Numbered from the stretch's first letter, positions 19,501-30,427 are shown. The stretch is DNA of 64,000 nt from Helichrysum umbraculigerum (GCA_949592205.1 CATIUR010000002.1:1059001-1123000); one strand, 5' to 3'. The notes: a model not told the origin generated them from the sequence alone. Numbers and translations are program-made.

Positions 19501-20955
19501 GGTTCTACCGACAGTGAGAGGTATGCGAACAATTTTGTCATAGCAGATGATTTCGGCGCTATGTTTGGATAACCAATCCATGCCTACGATGACATCGAAA
19601 CTTCCTATCTTAATAGGCATAAGATCTATGGAGAAGGTTTCGTCGGCTAGATTTAAGGTGCAATTAGGTATCACACTATTTGTTTCTATCAATTTGCCAT
19701 TTGCTAGCTCTACGGTGTACTTAACATCTAAAGCAACAGGTGTGATGTCAAGTAGAGGGTAAAATTCATCGGAAATAAAACTCCTATCGGCACCAGTATC
19801 AAACAGTATGGAAGCAGTTAAATTGTTGAGGAGGAACATACCCGTGACCACATTCGGGTCCTGACGGGCGTCCCCTGAGTTGATCACGAAGGCGCTACTT
19901 TTGGTGTTGTTGTTGTTGCGGGAGTTGTTGTTGCTGTTGCCCTTATTCTTCAACTTTGGGCAAGAATCTCTGAAGTGTCCTGGGTTTCCACATTCGTAGC
20001 AGGACCTAGGTTGTCGGGTATTTCTGTCAGAGGGGTTGTTGTTGGATTTGGGGGCTCGGCAATCCTTAGTCAAATGCCCTTGCCTCCTGCAGTTGTTGCA
20101 AGGAGTACCGCACTGACCAAAATGGTGGTAGTTACACTTGGGACAATAAGGTCTGCCCCCGGTGTAGCTATGGGTGGTTTCAGAGTTGGTGTTGTAGACT
20201 TGGATGGCGTTGTTTTTCTTGTTGGAGTTGTGGTGGTGTTCAGTGGATTTGCGTTTGTTGTTGTTGGAGGATGAGTTGTTGGAGGTCTCACGGCTGACGA
20301 CTAGGGCCATGAGTTCGTGGGCCAATCGAATGGCACTCTCAGTGGTGGTTGGTTTGGATGAGGCGACGTTTCCCTGGATGTTCTCAGGAAGTCCACGAAT
20401 GTATTTCTTAATGCCCTTACTTTCTGGTTCGACCAAACCCGGGCATAATAGAGTAAACTGCTGAAATTTGGTGGTATAATCAGCGACATCATTTCCCTGC
20501 ACTTCCAGATGCCAGAATTCTTCTTCCAGCCTATGCAGTTCTTCTTCAGGACAGTACTTTTCTGTCAGCTTCTTTTTCAGTTCGGCCCAAGGAAGTCGGT
20601 TTGCAACCTCAAGGCCTACAGAGTTTGCGTGGGTTTTCCACCACGTGGATGCACCTTCCTGAAAGGTGTAAACAGCGAATTTGACCTTGTTGTTCTCAGT
20701 GCAGTCGCAGAGATTGAAAACAGATTCCATGCGCTCAATCCAACGGATCAAACCAATGGCACCTTCCGTGCCCTTGAAGTATAACGGTTTACAGCTAAGG
20801 AAGTCCTTATAGGAGCAGGGTTTGGGTGGTGGAATATTGGTTGCGGTGTCCTCGCTAGCGGGTGGTGTTCGGGTAGCCAAGGCTTCAGTCACACTGCGGG
20901 CAATTATTCCCGCGATCTCAGCTTCGCTAAGGGTAATTTGACGACGTGGAGGCAT
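16510..20955 (-). CDS. gag-pol: Gypsy/Tekay Gag-Pol polyprotein with chromodomain (1,481 aa)
   Basis: One intact frame encodes all proteins of the element. Gag (1 to about 360) has CCHC knuckles at 286-299 and 319-332, with an extra C-x2-C cluster at 271-282. The protease active site D-T-G-A is at 386-389. RT holds FVKKKDGS-like and YPLPRIDDLF motifs, with the catalytic F-I-D-D at 720-723. RNase H starts with C-D-A-S at 868-871. Integrase has His 1058 and 1065, Cys 1095 and 1098, and D1128, D1189 and E1225. A GPY/F-like module (about 1352-1368) and a chromodomain (about 1420-1471) close the protein; chromodomains of this type steer insertion to heterochromatin marks. ATG at 20955 gives MPPRRQITLSE. 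No stop or frameshift is seen, so it is potentially functional. Confidence 0.96.
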   Translation of the reverse strand: MPPRRQITLSEAEIAGIIARSVTEALATRTPPASEDTATNIPPPKPCSYKDFLSCKPLYFKGTEGAIGLIRWIERMESVFNLCDCTENNKVKFAVYTFQEGASTWWKTHANSVGLEVANRLPWAELKKKLTEKYCPEEELHRLEEEFWHLEVQGNDVADYTTKFQQFTLLCPGLVEPESKGIKKYIRGLPENIQGNVASSKPTTTESAIRLAHELMALVVSRETSNNSSSNNNKRKSTEHHHNSNKKNNAIQVYNTNSETTHSYTGGRPYCPKCNYHHFGQCGTPCNNCRRQGHLTKDCRAPKSNNNPSDRNTRQPRSCYECGNPGHFRDSCPKLKNKGNSNNNSRNNNNTKSSAFVINSGDARQDPNVVTGMFLLNNLTASILFDTGADRSFISDEFYPLLDITPVALDVKYTVELANGKLIETNSVIPNCTLNLADETFSIDLMPIKIGSFDVIVGMDWLSKHSAEIICYDKIVRIPLTVGRTLVIQGETGGTRLNIISCLKTRKFLRKGYPSILAHIMEKKSEEKRLEDVPIVRDFPEVFPEELPGLPPPRQVEFSIDLVPGAAPVARAPYRLAPSELQELSTQLQELLERGFIRPSSSPWGAPVLFVKKKDGSFRMCIDYRELNKLTVKNRYPLPRIDDLFDQLQGSSCYSKIDLRSGYHQLRVRDADIPKTAFRTRYGHYEFQVMPFGLTNAPAVFMDLMNRVCKPYLDKFVIVFIDDILIYSRNKEEHAQHLKTILELLKHEELYAKFSKCEFWIKTVQFLGHVIDSQGIHVDPSKIEAIKDWKSPTTPTEVRQFLGLAGYYRRFIENFSKIAIPLTTLTQKDKKFDWTEKQESAFQLLKQKLCSAPILSLPEGTDDFVVYCDASHQGLGCVLMQRDKVIAYASRQLKIHEKNYTTHDLELGAVVFALKIWRHYLYGTRCTIFTDHKSLQHIFDQKDLNMRQRRWVELLTDYDCELKYHPGKANVVADALSRKERVKPLRVRALSMTIHNNLNIQILTAQLEALKPENVKDEALRGMDKQFEIKSNGIRYFSNRIWLPKFGNLRDLVMDEAHKSKYSIHPGSDKMYHGIKDFYWWPNMKAEIAAYVSKCLTCSKVKIEYQKPSGLLQQPSLPEWKWEQIAMDFITKLPRSSNGCDTIWVIVDRLTKSAHFLAIKESDKMERLTNIYLKEIVTKHGVPISIISDRDSRFTSQFWQSLQKSLGTRLDMSTAYHPQTDGQSERTIQTLEDMLRACVVDFGVNWEKHLPLCEFSYNNSYHTSIKAAPFEALYGRKCRSPICWTEVGDSQLTGPEIIHETTERIVEIQNKLKAARDRQKSYADVRRKPLEFQVGDRVLLKVSPWKGVIRFGKRGKLNPRYIGPFEILERIGPVAYRLQLPSELSSVHPTFHVSNLKKCLSDETLIIPLDEIRVDEKLHFIEEPAEIMDREVKQLKQSRIPIVKVRWNSRRGPEFTWEREDQMRLKYPQLFTDSTSNTTPT

Positions 20956-21400
20956 GATGCTGAGTAAGAAAGAACAAGGAAATGAAATAAGATACTAGTC
21001 CGAGTATGATGAACTAGTGGTGTGTTTGTCATTCCGAGACAAAACGTTTGAAAGAAAGAGGCCTATATTCATATAATATAATATAATATAATATAGCCTA
21101 AAGTTGTAATGAGGTCTATTCATGTAAATATATGTATATCACATAATAACCTATTGAGTGTCTAGCACAGAGTGTTTTTGAGTCCCGTTTCTCTCGAGGT
21201 CAGAGTCAACTAATGCATTCCTGTTCAACATAACTCTTTCAGATTTCACATCATCTTTCTTTAATTGTACATAGTTGATCAGGCTATGTTAAATTAAAGT
21301 CGTATGATGTAATCCCTGAACTAGTCATAACTAATAAGGAATACTGCCTAACGGTCATAGTCTAGGCCCACTAAATGCAACCTAGTTCACTATAACCTTA
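20956..21400 (-). other. Gypsy 5' leader
   Basis: The 445 bp between primer binding site and gag ATG hold no ORF of note. It contains an (ATATA)5 microsatellite at about 21071-21095. It would be the untranslated leader carrying packaging signals. Confidence 0.6.
21071..21095. repeat. (ATATA)n microsatellite
   Basis: Five perfect tandem copies of ATATA in the Gypsy leader. Confidence 0.9.
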
Positions 21401-21413
21401 GGCTCTGATACCA
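21401..21413 (-). promoter_or_regulatory. Primer binding site, tRNA-iMet type (Gypsy)
   Basis: Minus strand TGGTATCAGAGCC, 3 nt from the inner end of the 5' LTR. It is the same tRNA primer as Copia-1. Confidence 0.92.
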
Positions 21414-21416
21414 ATC

Positions 21417-23825
21417 TGTGACACCCCCAAATTTAATGATTTGCGGAAGCTTGATTTGGGTGCCACTAATCAATATACAAAGCACAAAGATAATAATGAA
21501 CGACCACTATATGCGTCGTTTAAACTTGTATTAATAAAGTGAACGTTTACATCAAAAATAATATTGCACTAGCTCGGTTCCTGAAATTGAGAGATTACAT
21601 GGCATAATTACTTTTACAAAATATAATAATGCAGTCCAATCTCTAATTGTATGTATGCTGACTCGAGCTAGAAATCCCTGCTTGTATAGTCAACCTACTG
21701 CTGGGTACCTGTGATATATACTAAAATGGGTCAGCGAAAACGCTGGTGAGCTCACAGGTTTGTATGTCAATGTATAATTGTCAGAACCGCAAGATTTATA
21801 ATGAATTTAAAATGCACTTAAGCAAAATAAAAGTTATACTGTCCATGAGCACATAGTCTGAGCTTAACTGATTTGTCAGGCCCAATTAAGGAAACCTAAC
21901 TGATTTGCCTCCTACGAGTGCCTAATCAACACTCGTCTTCCCAAATGCTAATACATCCGTTTGACCGGTTAGTGCGTGCTAACCCGGATGAGGATTGTCA
22001 ATCCCATATGATATCATATACTAACATTCACGCTATAAAATACTAGAGACTATGCTTATGGAGGACTTTAAATGATTAGCTTGAAACTCATGTAGTATTT
22101 GAAGTTTGTCACTTGCGTTCTACTTGTAAAACAAAATGATGTAGCAATATCACACCCCTGGTAAAAGTAGTGAAAATGGGGCTATGAAACTCACCTGATT
22201 CCTGATGTGTTTAACTTAATAAACTTGAAGTAATTAGCAGTGTGTTGGTGTCCAAAGACTTGAAACCTGTATGTGTTCCCGACACTTGATTGTTATTAAT
22301 TGTACTGGTATCTCGAAAGACTACCTTTGTAGTTGTTATACAACTATATATATATGTCCAAATTACTACGATTTGGTTGATTGAATTGTTACAAGTTACT
22401 ACGACTTGTTTGATTGAATTGAGACAAGTTACAACGACTTGTTTGATTTTGAAATATGTTTTGAAAACGCGTACGGCCCGTTGGTGACGGATTTGAAATA
22501 ATAAACCTTAAGTATTATTATCTTGTAATTGGCGTTTTGCACTTGAAAATGTGTCCCAAAGTGTTTTATAAGTCGTATCGTATAAGGGTTTGAGGTTATA
22601 TAGTTCCGACACTTAGTGAAATTGAGATTTGAAAACCTGCTGTTTTATGCGACATAACAATGCGACACAAAAAGGGTTATGCGACACAAGTGTTGTGTCG
22701 CATAGGAGTGCGACACAAAGTCCATACGACACAAGGGTTGTGTCGCATGGATGCGAAATGCTGATTCAACAGCGACATAGTGATTGTGTCGTATGGAGTA
22801 TGCGACATAGTGGTTGTGTCGCAGAGCTTGCGACACAAAATATCTGGTACGACATAAGGTACGACACAAGGGAATTTATGCGACATAAAGGCTAAAATAC
22901 GACACAACATGCGACACAGTGCTTGTGTCGCATGGATGAACACCAGCCCAGAAATCCGGCTGTCAACGTTAATTCCGACCAAAAATCCGTTTTAAACTCG
23001 TTTTTAAGCTATGAAATCGTGTTCTATACATTGTAATGGACATATATATGTTATCTAACAATCACAAGTGAAAATTACTAAGAATCGAGAGATTTCGGGA
23101 TTTTGTCGGAAACTTACAATTCGCCGAAATGAAAATCCGGAAAGATAGCGTTGTAGATCGTCGCGAGGTGGTCGTGAATCTCTAAAAATATTTGTGATTC
23201 GGTTGCGTTTCGTGGTAGTCTTTGCGATTTCTAGTGATTTTTGGGTGTTTTCTTTAGAGAGAGAAAATAGAGGAGAGAGAGATAGAGTTGAAAGAAATGA
23301 GAAGAAAGAAAGGTGGGAGGTGGGGTTATCCCCACTTTTCAGTTTTCGCCCCGCGTCCCGTGCGGTGTTCGTTTGCTCCGTCGTTCAAACGTTAAATAAT
23401 TATTTTGAACATTAATTTGTACATTTTAAATACAAATTATTACGCGATATTTTATTTAGTTATTTTACAAATAAGTTTATATTTGAGTTATAAATGTAAG
23501 TTGGTTTATTTAGTTTTGCGCGTTTTAAACATTTTAAATTATGAACTTTCTGATTGTACAATACAAATGAACACGAGATATTATAATAATAATATTTTTG
23601 ACATAAAAGCGTTATTTAATAAGATTGGTCACCAACGTCCGTATTTATTTAATCGAATTACATTTGATTTGAACTTGTACGATTTAAACAAACCGCATAA
23701 TTGTAGATATATATTCAACAATATATATAGTAATTGATACATTAATTAGCCTAACACAGAACTAATTACATGTATTAAAATTTAATTAGGCACTAAAGTA
23801 TAGTCCTAAATTGACGGTTGTCACA
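21417..23825 (-). repeat. Gypsy 5' LTR (2,409 bp)
   Basis: Gap-free twin of 14067-16475, with the same TG...CA ends, and it carries the promoter for the gag-pol RNA. I could not pick a convincing TATA box with certainty. It is followed by GATAA and the rest of Copia-3 RNase H. Confidence 0.95.
22646..22933 (-). repeat. Palindrome cluster in Gypsy 5' LTR
   Basis: Identical to the cluster at 15296-15583. Five 25-nt hairpins start at 22679, 22724, 22770, 22800 and 22909. Confidence 0.92.
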
Positions 23826-23830
23826 GATAA
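23826..23830. repeat. Target-site duplication GATAA, right copy (Gypsy)
   Basis: Repeats 14062-14066 exactly, directly after the LTR end. Confidence 0.95.
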
Positions 23831-24050
23831 TACCTCTGCTATTAGTATCATTCAAAATCCTGTTAAGCATTTAAAAACCAAACACATTGAGATCAGATAT
23901 CATTTTATAAGAGATTGTTATGATAAAAGATTGATTCATATTTTTAAAATTCATACTGATAATCAACTTGCAGATCTTTTTACAAAAGCATTTGATGTAG
24001 GAAGATTTACATTTTTGATAACTAATATCGGTATGATCAATCTCACTTAA
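23826..24050 (+). pseudogene. Copia-3 RNase H tail
   Basis: Resumes D-N-T-S-A-I-S-I-I-Q-N-P-V-K-H, then HIEIRYHFIRD and LADLFTKAFDVG, ending at TAA 24048-24050. This is the end of pol, and it differs at few codons from Copia-2 8000-8189. Confidence 0.9.
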
Positions 24051-24639
24051 GTGTTTTGGTCAGGATTTGATACTAACAGTGGTCAAAGTTATGTTGTAAG
24101 TGACAGGGTCAACTACTGCCACTGTCAACATAAATTTCACCCCTGTTGTATAACTTAACCCCCTGCTAGTGTTTTTCTTTAGTGTTTGTTGCAGGTTTCA
24201 GCCACTGTCAAGAGACATCACTGCTGCTGGAATCTAACATGTTAATTTTTTATTGTTTTTGAAAAAAAAAAAAAAGGTTCTTTTTCTAATAAAGCTAAGT
24301 GTATGCCCCTGTTAGTTCTAAACTGGAGTTTCCTTGGTCGGATGCCCCTGCTAGACTATCAGCCGCTGTTAGCTTTGTTAGATGGTTAAAAAGGGTTGAC
24401 TATAATTGACTAAGTGATGTACCCCTGTTGGGCTTATTTGTATGTTGTGCCCCTGCTGGGTATAACCAGCAGTGCCACTGTTAGGTCTAATTTCTAGGGC
24501 TTGACATTGTCAACATATAAATACCCAAACACTTTTTTTTTTTAATTAAGCTTTCAAAATTCACAAAACCCTTCAATAACCGCTCTCGTTTGTGTTTGTT
24601 CATTGTAAACCGATCTTCATTCTTGCATCAATTTCATTA
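24051..24639 (+). other. Spacer between pol and third ORF of Copia-3
   Basis: Counterpart of 8190-8689. No ORF. Same dense CCACTGTYA, CCCCTGTTAG and CCGCTGTTAG words, an A-run near 24260 and AATAAA at about 24290. It is about 90 bp longer than in Copia-2 because of an extra stretch near 24340-24460 rich in the same words. Confidence 0.6.
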
Positions 24640-25299
24640 ATGGCATCATCATCTTCATCTAATTCTGGTACTTCTACTCTGAGTGTTCATTCTGAACACA
24701 ACATGAGGGCTTTCTTGAACAAAGACATTGCAGATGAGTATTTTCACCCGATTATCGATTTCTTGAGTAACTGTCCAGTTACATATGCCCTTACTGTCGC
24801 CCCAAGATTGATAAGATCTCATATTCAAGAATTCTGGCAGAATGCAAAGGAAGGGAATGTTAATGGAATTACTCACATTCATTCCACTGTCAAGGGCAAG
24901 AAGGTAATGGTGACTGAGATTGTTCTTAGAGAACTTCTGCAGTTTGATGATGAAGGAGGAGTTCTGGAATTATCAAGAGATGATTTGTTTAAAGGTATAA
25001 AGGATATGGGGTATGAAGGTACTGGAAAAGCAAGGTCTGAATATACTTTCTTGAAGTCATGGTTCTGTCCTCAGTGGAAGTTCTACATTCATACTTTTTT
25101 GGTATGTTTGTCTCAAAAGAGGACTAGTTTTAATGAATTTAGTTCTAGTATTGCATATCCTATAATCTGCTTGGCACAGGGTCTTAAATTTAATATGTCT
25201 AGGTTTATCTTAGATAACATGATCAGGAATGTAAAGGGTGATACATTTGTTATGTACCCTAGATTTGTTCAGCTTTTGTTGAAGCAGAGAATAGTGTAA
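24640..25299 (+). pseudogene. Copia-3 third ORF, N-terminal domain
   Basis: The ATG homologous to that of Copia-2 is at 24640 (MASSSSSNSG); an upstream in-frame ATG at 24592 is not supported by Copia-2. It encodes the conserved 200-residue N-terminal domain with only scattered substitutions. About 22 bp are missing at about 25281-25285 relative to Copia-2, which shifts the frame into TAA at 25297. Confidence 0.8.
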
Positions 25300-25939
25300 T
25301 AGTTAGCTCTACTCTATCCTTGAAGGCTTGAAGACTATTAGAGCCATGAACCAGTATCAGAGTACTTTCTCCAAGAAGGAAACTGCATTGTTTTCTACAA
25401 TGTTAGTTGCTTCTTCTGCTACCCGTGGTGTATTACCAACATCACTTGGACCAAATGATGAGAGGCCAACAACACAAGTTGGTTCTGAACACACATCAGG
25501 AGGTGGCACAAAAAGAAAACAAGGGAACCAAGAGCCTACCCAAAGAAAAGACAAGAAATCCAAGAAAACTACACAGACTATGGAGATTCCTGTTTCTTCA
25601 CAGTCTCAGCCAAATGATCAATCACAATAGGTGAACATACTTGATGAAAATGTTCATTCTGGAAGGGCTGCCACTACTGTCTCTAGCCCACTGGCAGGGC
25701 AGGACAGTGGTAACATCAATAAGACCCAACCAGAGGCAACTACTTTTGATGAACAACTAGGTGATGAACCCATGGGTGATGAATCAAATGTAGGTCCCAG
25801 TACCAAGCAAATAGGGGCATCTGCAGTGGCAGATGTGGTCAATGATTCATCTAGGAGGTCACACTCCAATGTTGATGAGACCAGACATACTTTGAAATTG
25901 ATGAAACAAATACTTGCAGATGATATTCTTGATCTTTAG
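25300..25939 (+). pseudogene. Copia-3 third ORF, low-complexity part
   Basis: Homologous to Copia-2 9340-9988. An 8-bp insertion near 25326 follows the upstream deletion, leaving a new frame from MKTIRAMNQY (25328). TAG at 25628-25630 replaces a CAG of Copia-2. The segment then runs in frame to TAG 25937-25939, the stop shared with Copia-2. Confidence 0.78.
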
Positions 25940-26935
25940 AACAAGTATAAAGCTGAGCATAGAATCAATCGAGAGCAAGATATCATTATTGCTGAACAGA
26001 AGAAGCTGATTCTCAAGCAAGAGGCTGAATTGGCTGATATGAGGAATAGGTTGGCAGTCTTGGAGGATGCAGTTGGTAGGATTTTGTTGCCTGCTACTCA
26101 AATTAGGGAATCTTCAGGCAAGGGGGAGAATAAAGATGATCATGAGCAAAATGATGTGCCTGAAGATGAGAAAGATAATGATGATGATTCAGATGGTCAA
26201 GATGACAACAATGATGGTGATACTGGTGGTACAGGTATAATGGATACAATTGAATCTGACCTGAATGAGAAGAGTGATGATGGAGTGGAGGATGAGGAGC
26301 TAAATGTGTCTGTTGAAGATTATGTGATTAATGAAGGTATGGATGATCAAGGTATGGATGATCAGATGGTGGATGCTGAGCATGATAGAAGAATGGTGGT
26401 ATATGTGGGTGAAAATGTGCAGGCAAGTGGTTCAGAAAATGAAAGTGTGAATGTTGCAGATTATAATGCAAGTCAAATTGGTCCAGCATTCAATGTTTTT
26501 CCATTAAACAAAGGATTACCTTTTGAGGCTGCGGTTAATTTGTATATCTGGGATGTTATGGGAGGAAATCTTGACTGGAGGAAGAAAGTGAGCTTTAGTG
26601 ATAGGATGGTGTATGAACAAAAAGTTGATGAGCTTGATAAATCTGTTGAAACAGAGGAGATGGAAAGTGGTGATGTAGAGGTTGAGGGGGAGTTTGTAGA
26701 ATCTAAGCCCGAAGAAATAGAAGAGAAAAAGAGGTTGATATACAACAGGAAGAAGTCTATTCCTAAGAGAAAATCTACCTCTGCCAAGGTACAAACCCCT
26801 GTTAACACTCAATCTATGACCACTGCTAGTAGTGTTTCTACTTCTGCTAGTAGTTTGGTTTCTACCACTGCTGAGGTATCTACCACTGTTGGTACTTCAG
26901 CAGCAACCCCTGTTACTACAAATCCTACCCCTGTT
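25940..26935 (+). pseudogene. Copia-3 third ORF, middle part
   Basis: In frame after the shared TAG, it has the charged helix, a longer acidic tract than Copia-2 (extra MDDQGMDDQ-like repeats near 26335-26370), the FNVFPLNKGLPFEAAVNLYIWDV patch and the basic KKSIPKRKS segment. No break occurs where Copia-2 lost 2 bp. A net 4-bp insertion near 26934-26942 ends the correct frame inside the Thr-rich tract. Confidence 0.75.
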
Positions 26936-28060
26936 AATTATCACAGAATCAACCACTGTTACATCACCAACACCTGTCAACACTTCAAATATTCTAACAA
27001 CAACCACTGTCACAACTACTGTTACCCCAATTTACACCACTGCTACAGCAACTACCACTACCAGGGCTCTAGAAGTGCATGTTACAATGAGAGAACCTAC
27101 ACAACCACCCAAACCTAAGTCTGATCTTCCAAAGATTGATTTAAAGGACAAAGGTAAGGGAAAATTGAAAGAAGAAAGAAAGATTAAGAAGTTTGTAGAG
27201 CCTCCAATTGATTTAGATGAGGCTAGGAGAGCTCAGGAGGAGCATGATGAGAGAATGTTAAGAATGGCTGTTGAGTCCAGGAGACAAGAAGGTCCTGATG
27301 TTGATGTTGTACTAGAAGACATGAGTGTGGTAACCTTATCACAAAAGGCTGCAAGGATGATTAATGAAATTACTGCAAAAGGTCAAAGATTACCTGCTCA
27401 TAAAATTCATGACCTTCTGGATAAAAAGGGTGGACATGATAAAGATGGTTTAACTCCAGGGTTTGCTTTGTTGAAGAAAACCAGAGAGGAGCAGGCAAGG
27501 AAAAAGAGACAAGATACTTTGGATAAAAAGAGAAATAAACCTCCTACTTCTGCTCAGAGGAAAATGGAGTTGCTCAGAATTCTTGGTGAAAGATATGCAC
27601 CAAGAAGTATGCTTGAAGGATGGGATGTAGAGAAATTGGAAAAAGCCTATGAAAAATATCAGAATGTGGGAAAGGAGGATTTTGAGAAAAGACTCATGCA
27701 AGACAAATTTATTGAGAAAAAGTTGGCTGAGGATAGAAAGAAGATTGCTGAGCAGGTAAGAAAAGAGGGGGAAGATAGAATTGAAAAGAAAGAGCAAGAG
27801 GAAGCAGAAGCCAAATAAAGAGAAATCAAAAGGCTTTTTGATGAAAATCTAAGGAGCAGATGGAATGGAGTTATTGCTAGAGATAGTGTAATTTCTGATT
27901 TGGAGAGAGATGCAGAAGGGTTGAGAAAATATATTAATGAGGTGAAGGATAGCAAAGAAAATATTCACATCAATCATGATAGATCATCAAGGATAGTTGA
28001 ATGGGAAGGACAAAGTTCAAAAGTTGCTAATGTTGTCAAAGAGCAGATCAAGATTGTCAG
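26936..28060 (+). pseudogene. Copia-3 third ORF, coiled-coil part
   Basis: Shifted continuation: Thr-rich end, PPIDLDEARRAQEEHDERM region and K/E-rich coiled coil. TAA at 27816-27818 replaces GAA of Copia-2; the frame continues to 28060, where a solo LTR cuts the I-V-R-E-D-G codons. Confidence 0.78.
28056..28060. repeat. Target-site duplication GTCAG, left copy
   Basis: Matches 30423-30427 exactly across the solo LTR. Removing the LTR restores the I-V-R-E-D-G-N-E-Q-Y codons seen in Copia-2. Confidence 0.95.
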
Positions 28061-30422
28061 TGTGACAACCGTCAATTTAGGACTATAATTTAGGGCCTAA
28101 TCAAGTTTTAATACATGTAATTAGTTCTGTGTTAGGCTAATTAATGTATCAATTATTATATATTGTTGAATATATATCTACAATTAGGCGGTTTGTTTAA
28201 ATCGTACGAGTTTTAAATCGAATGAATTTCGATACAATAAATACGGACGTTGGTGAACAATTTTATTAAGTAATACAAATATTATTTAATAATTCAATTT
28301 TATTTAGAATACTATTTAATATGATATTTCGTATCCAAATTTTATTACGCGACTAAACATACAAACGCGCAAATAAATAAAACGAATTTCAATTTAAATA
28401 CCCAAATGGATAATTGACAAAATATTTTAATAAAACATTTTATAATAAATTCGTAATTTAAAACATATCTTTTAATGTGTAAAAATCAATTAACGTTTGA
28501 ACAACGGAGCGAACGAACACCACACGGAGCGGGAACACGGGGCGAAAATGGGAGTTTAACCTCCCACTCCCACCCACTTTTCTCTCATTTCTCTTTTTCT
28601 CTATCTCTCTCCTCTCTAATTTCTCTCAATTTTCATCACCACCAAACCACCAAAAATCGCAAAATAAACATACTAAACGACCTCGGATCTTCAAGCCCTT
28701 TTGGAATAAACGACCACCTCGCGACGATCTACACTTCTATCTTCCCGGAATTTCATTTCGGCGAATTGTAAGTTTCCGACACAACTCCGAAAACTCTCAT
28801 TTTTTAGTTTTATAACTTGCTAGTTGTTTGTATAACCTTATAATGTCCTAAAATGGGTTGGGTAAAAATATTAGGCCGATCGATGGCCGGAAAATGCGTT
28901 TTTGAAGCTTAAACTCCGATCAGAACCCGTACGTCGCATTTGGCCTGGAGCAAATGCGACGCAGCAACCTACGTCGCACTATATCCCCAACGTCGCTTAT
29001 AGCGACGCAGCCTGTTACGTCGCATTGACTTGCGAACGTCGCACATAGCGACGCAGACCTTAACGTCGCAAAACGAACCTACGTCGCATAAGCGACGTAG
29101 CACCCTACGTCGCTATTGACTTAGCACCGTTGACTTTAGCGACGCAACCCTTTTCGTCGCAAAACTCGTACGTCGCTCCCTACGTCGCAGGCTACGTCGC
29201 ACAAAACAGAATCTTCAAAACCCAAAATTTTCAAAGTCAAATTTTACTGTAGCAATTCACTGTAGCCATTCACTGTAGCAACAATAAAATAACATTTTAG
29301 AACTATTGTTACAACCGTCACCAACGGGCCGTACGTGTTTTCAAAACATACTTCAAAATCAAACAAGTCATGGTAACTTGTATCAATTTATTCAAACAAG
29401 TCATTGTAACTTGTATCAATTTAAATCAAACAAGTCGAAGTAACTTGTAACAATACAATCGACCAAATCGGGGTAATTTGGACATTAAGTTAGACAAACA
29501 ATTCCAATGGTAGTCTTTCGAGATACCAATATAATTAATAACAATTCAAGTGTCGTGGACACATTCAGGTTTCAAGTCTTTGGACACCAACACACTACTA
29601 ATTACTTCAAGTTTAATTGCTTAACATTTCAAGACCCAGGTGAGTTTCATGTCCCCATTTTCACTATTTTACAACTAGGGGTGTGATATTACTACTCGAT
29701 TTTGTTTTACAAGTAGAACGCAAGTGACAAACTTCAAATACTACATGAGTTTCAAGCTAATCAATTTAAAGTCCTCCATAGCATAGTCTCTAGTATTTAT
29801 AGCGTGAATGTTAGTATATGATATCATATGGGATTGACAATCCTCATCCGGGTTAGCACGCACTAACCGGTCAAACGGATGTATTAGCATTTGGGAAGAC
29901 GAGTGTGGATTAGACACTCGTAGGAGGCATTTCAAGTTAGGTTTCCTTAATTGGGCCTGACAAATCAAGTTAAGCTCAGACTATGTGCTCATGGATTGTA
30001 TAACTTTTATTTTGCTTAATTGCATTTTAAATTCAATTATTAAATCTTGCGGTTCTGACAACTATACATTGACATACAAACCTGTGAGCTCACCAGCGTT
30101 TTCGCTGACCCATTTTAGTATTTATCACATGTACCCAGCAGTAGGTTGGCTGCACAAGCAGGAACTATTAGCTCGAGTCAGCATTCATACAACTAGAGAT
30201 TTGATTGCATTATTATATTTTGTAAAAGTAATTATGCTTTGAAATCTCCCAATTTCAGGAATCGAGCTAATGTAATTATATTTTGATGTAAACATTTATT
30301 TTATCTATACAAGTTTAAAACGACGCATATAGTGGTCGTTCATTATATCTTATGTGCTTTGTATATTGATTAGTGACACCCATTTCGAGCTTCCGCAAAT
30401 CATTAAATTTGGGGGTGTCACA
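28061..30422 (+). repeat. Solo LTR of a Tekay-like Gypsy family (2,362 bp)
   Basis: It starts TGTGACAACCGTCAATTTAGG and ends GGGGGTGTCACA, the same ends as the full-length Gypsy LTR but in plus orientation. It is flanked by GTCAG. No internal sequence is present, so it arose by recombination between the two LTRs of an inserted element. It is homologous along most of its length to 14067-16475 (reverse) but clearly diverged. A pyrimidine-rich stretch lies at about 28555-28630. Confidence 0.93.
28928..29198 (+). repeat. ACGTCGCA repeat cluster in solo LTR
   Basis: About 20 copies of ACGTCGCA, GCGACGCA or close variants lie in 270 bp, at the same place in the LTR as the palindromes of the younger Gypsy. 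Short hairpins of the form CGTCGC-loop-GCGACG occur near 28990 and 29090. The variant keeps CpG where the younger copies have TpG or CpA. Confidence 0.88.
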
Positions 30423-30427
30423 GTCAG
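30423..30427. repeat. Target-site duplication GTCAG, right copy
   Basis: Partner of 28056-28060. Confidence 0.95.

Larger units (their letters stand above)
14067..23825 (-). mobile_element. Full-length Ty3/Gypsy chromovirus, Tekay type (9,759 bp)
   Basis: Two 2,409-bp LTRs flank one uninterrupted gag-pol of 1,481 codons with a C-terminal chromodomain. A tRNA-iMet primer site and a polypurine tract lie next to the correct LTRs, and GATAA flanks the whole. RT precedes integrase, as in Gypsy. Long LTRs, a single ORF and the chromodomain sequence indicate the Tekay (Del-like) clade. All parts needed for autonomy appear present, and the LTRs differ at one site that I could find. Confidence 0.95.

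Noticed and set aside
19975..20464. Plus-strand ORFs opposite the Gypsy gag
   Set aside because: Composition reflects Asn/Ser-rich gag on the other strand. No independent support.
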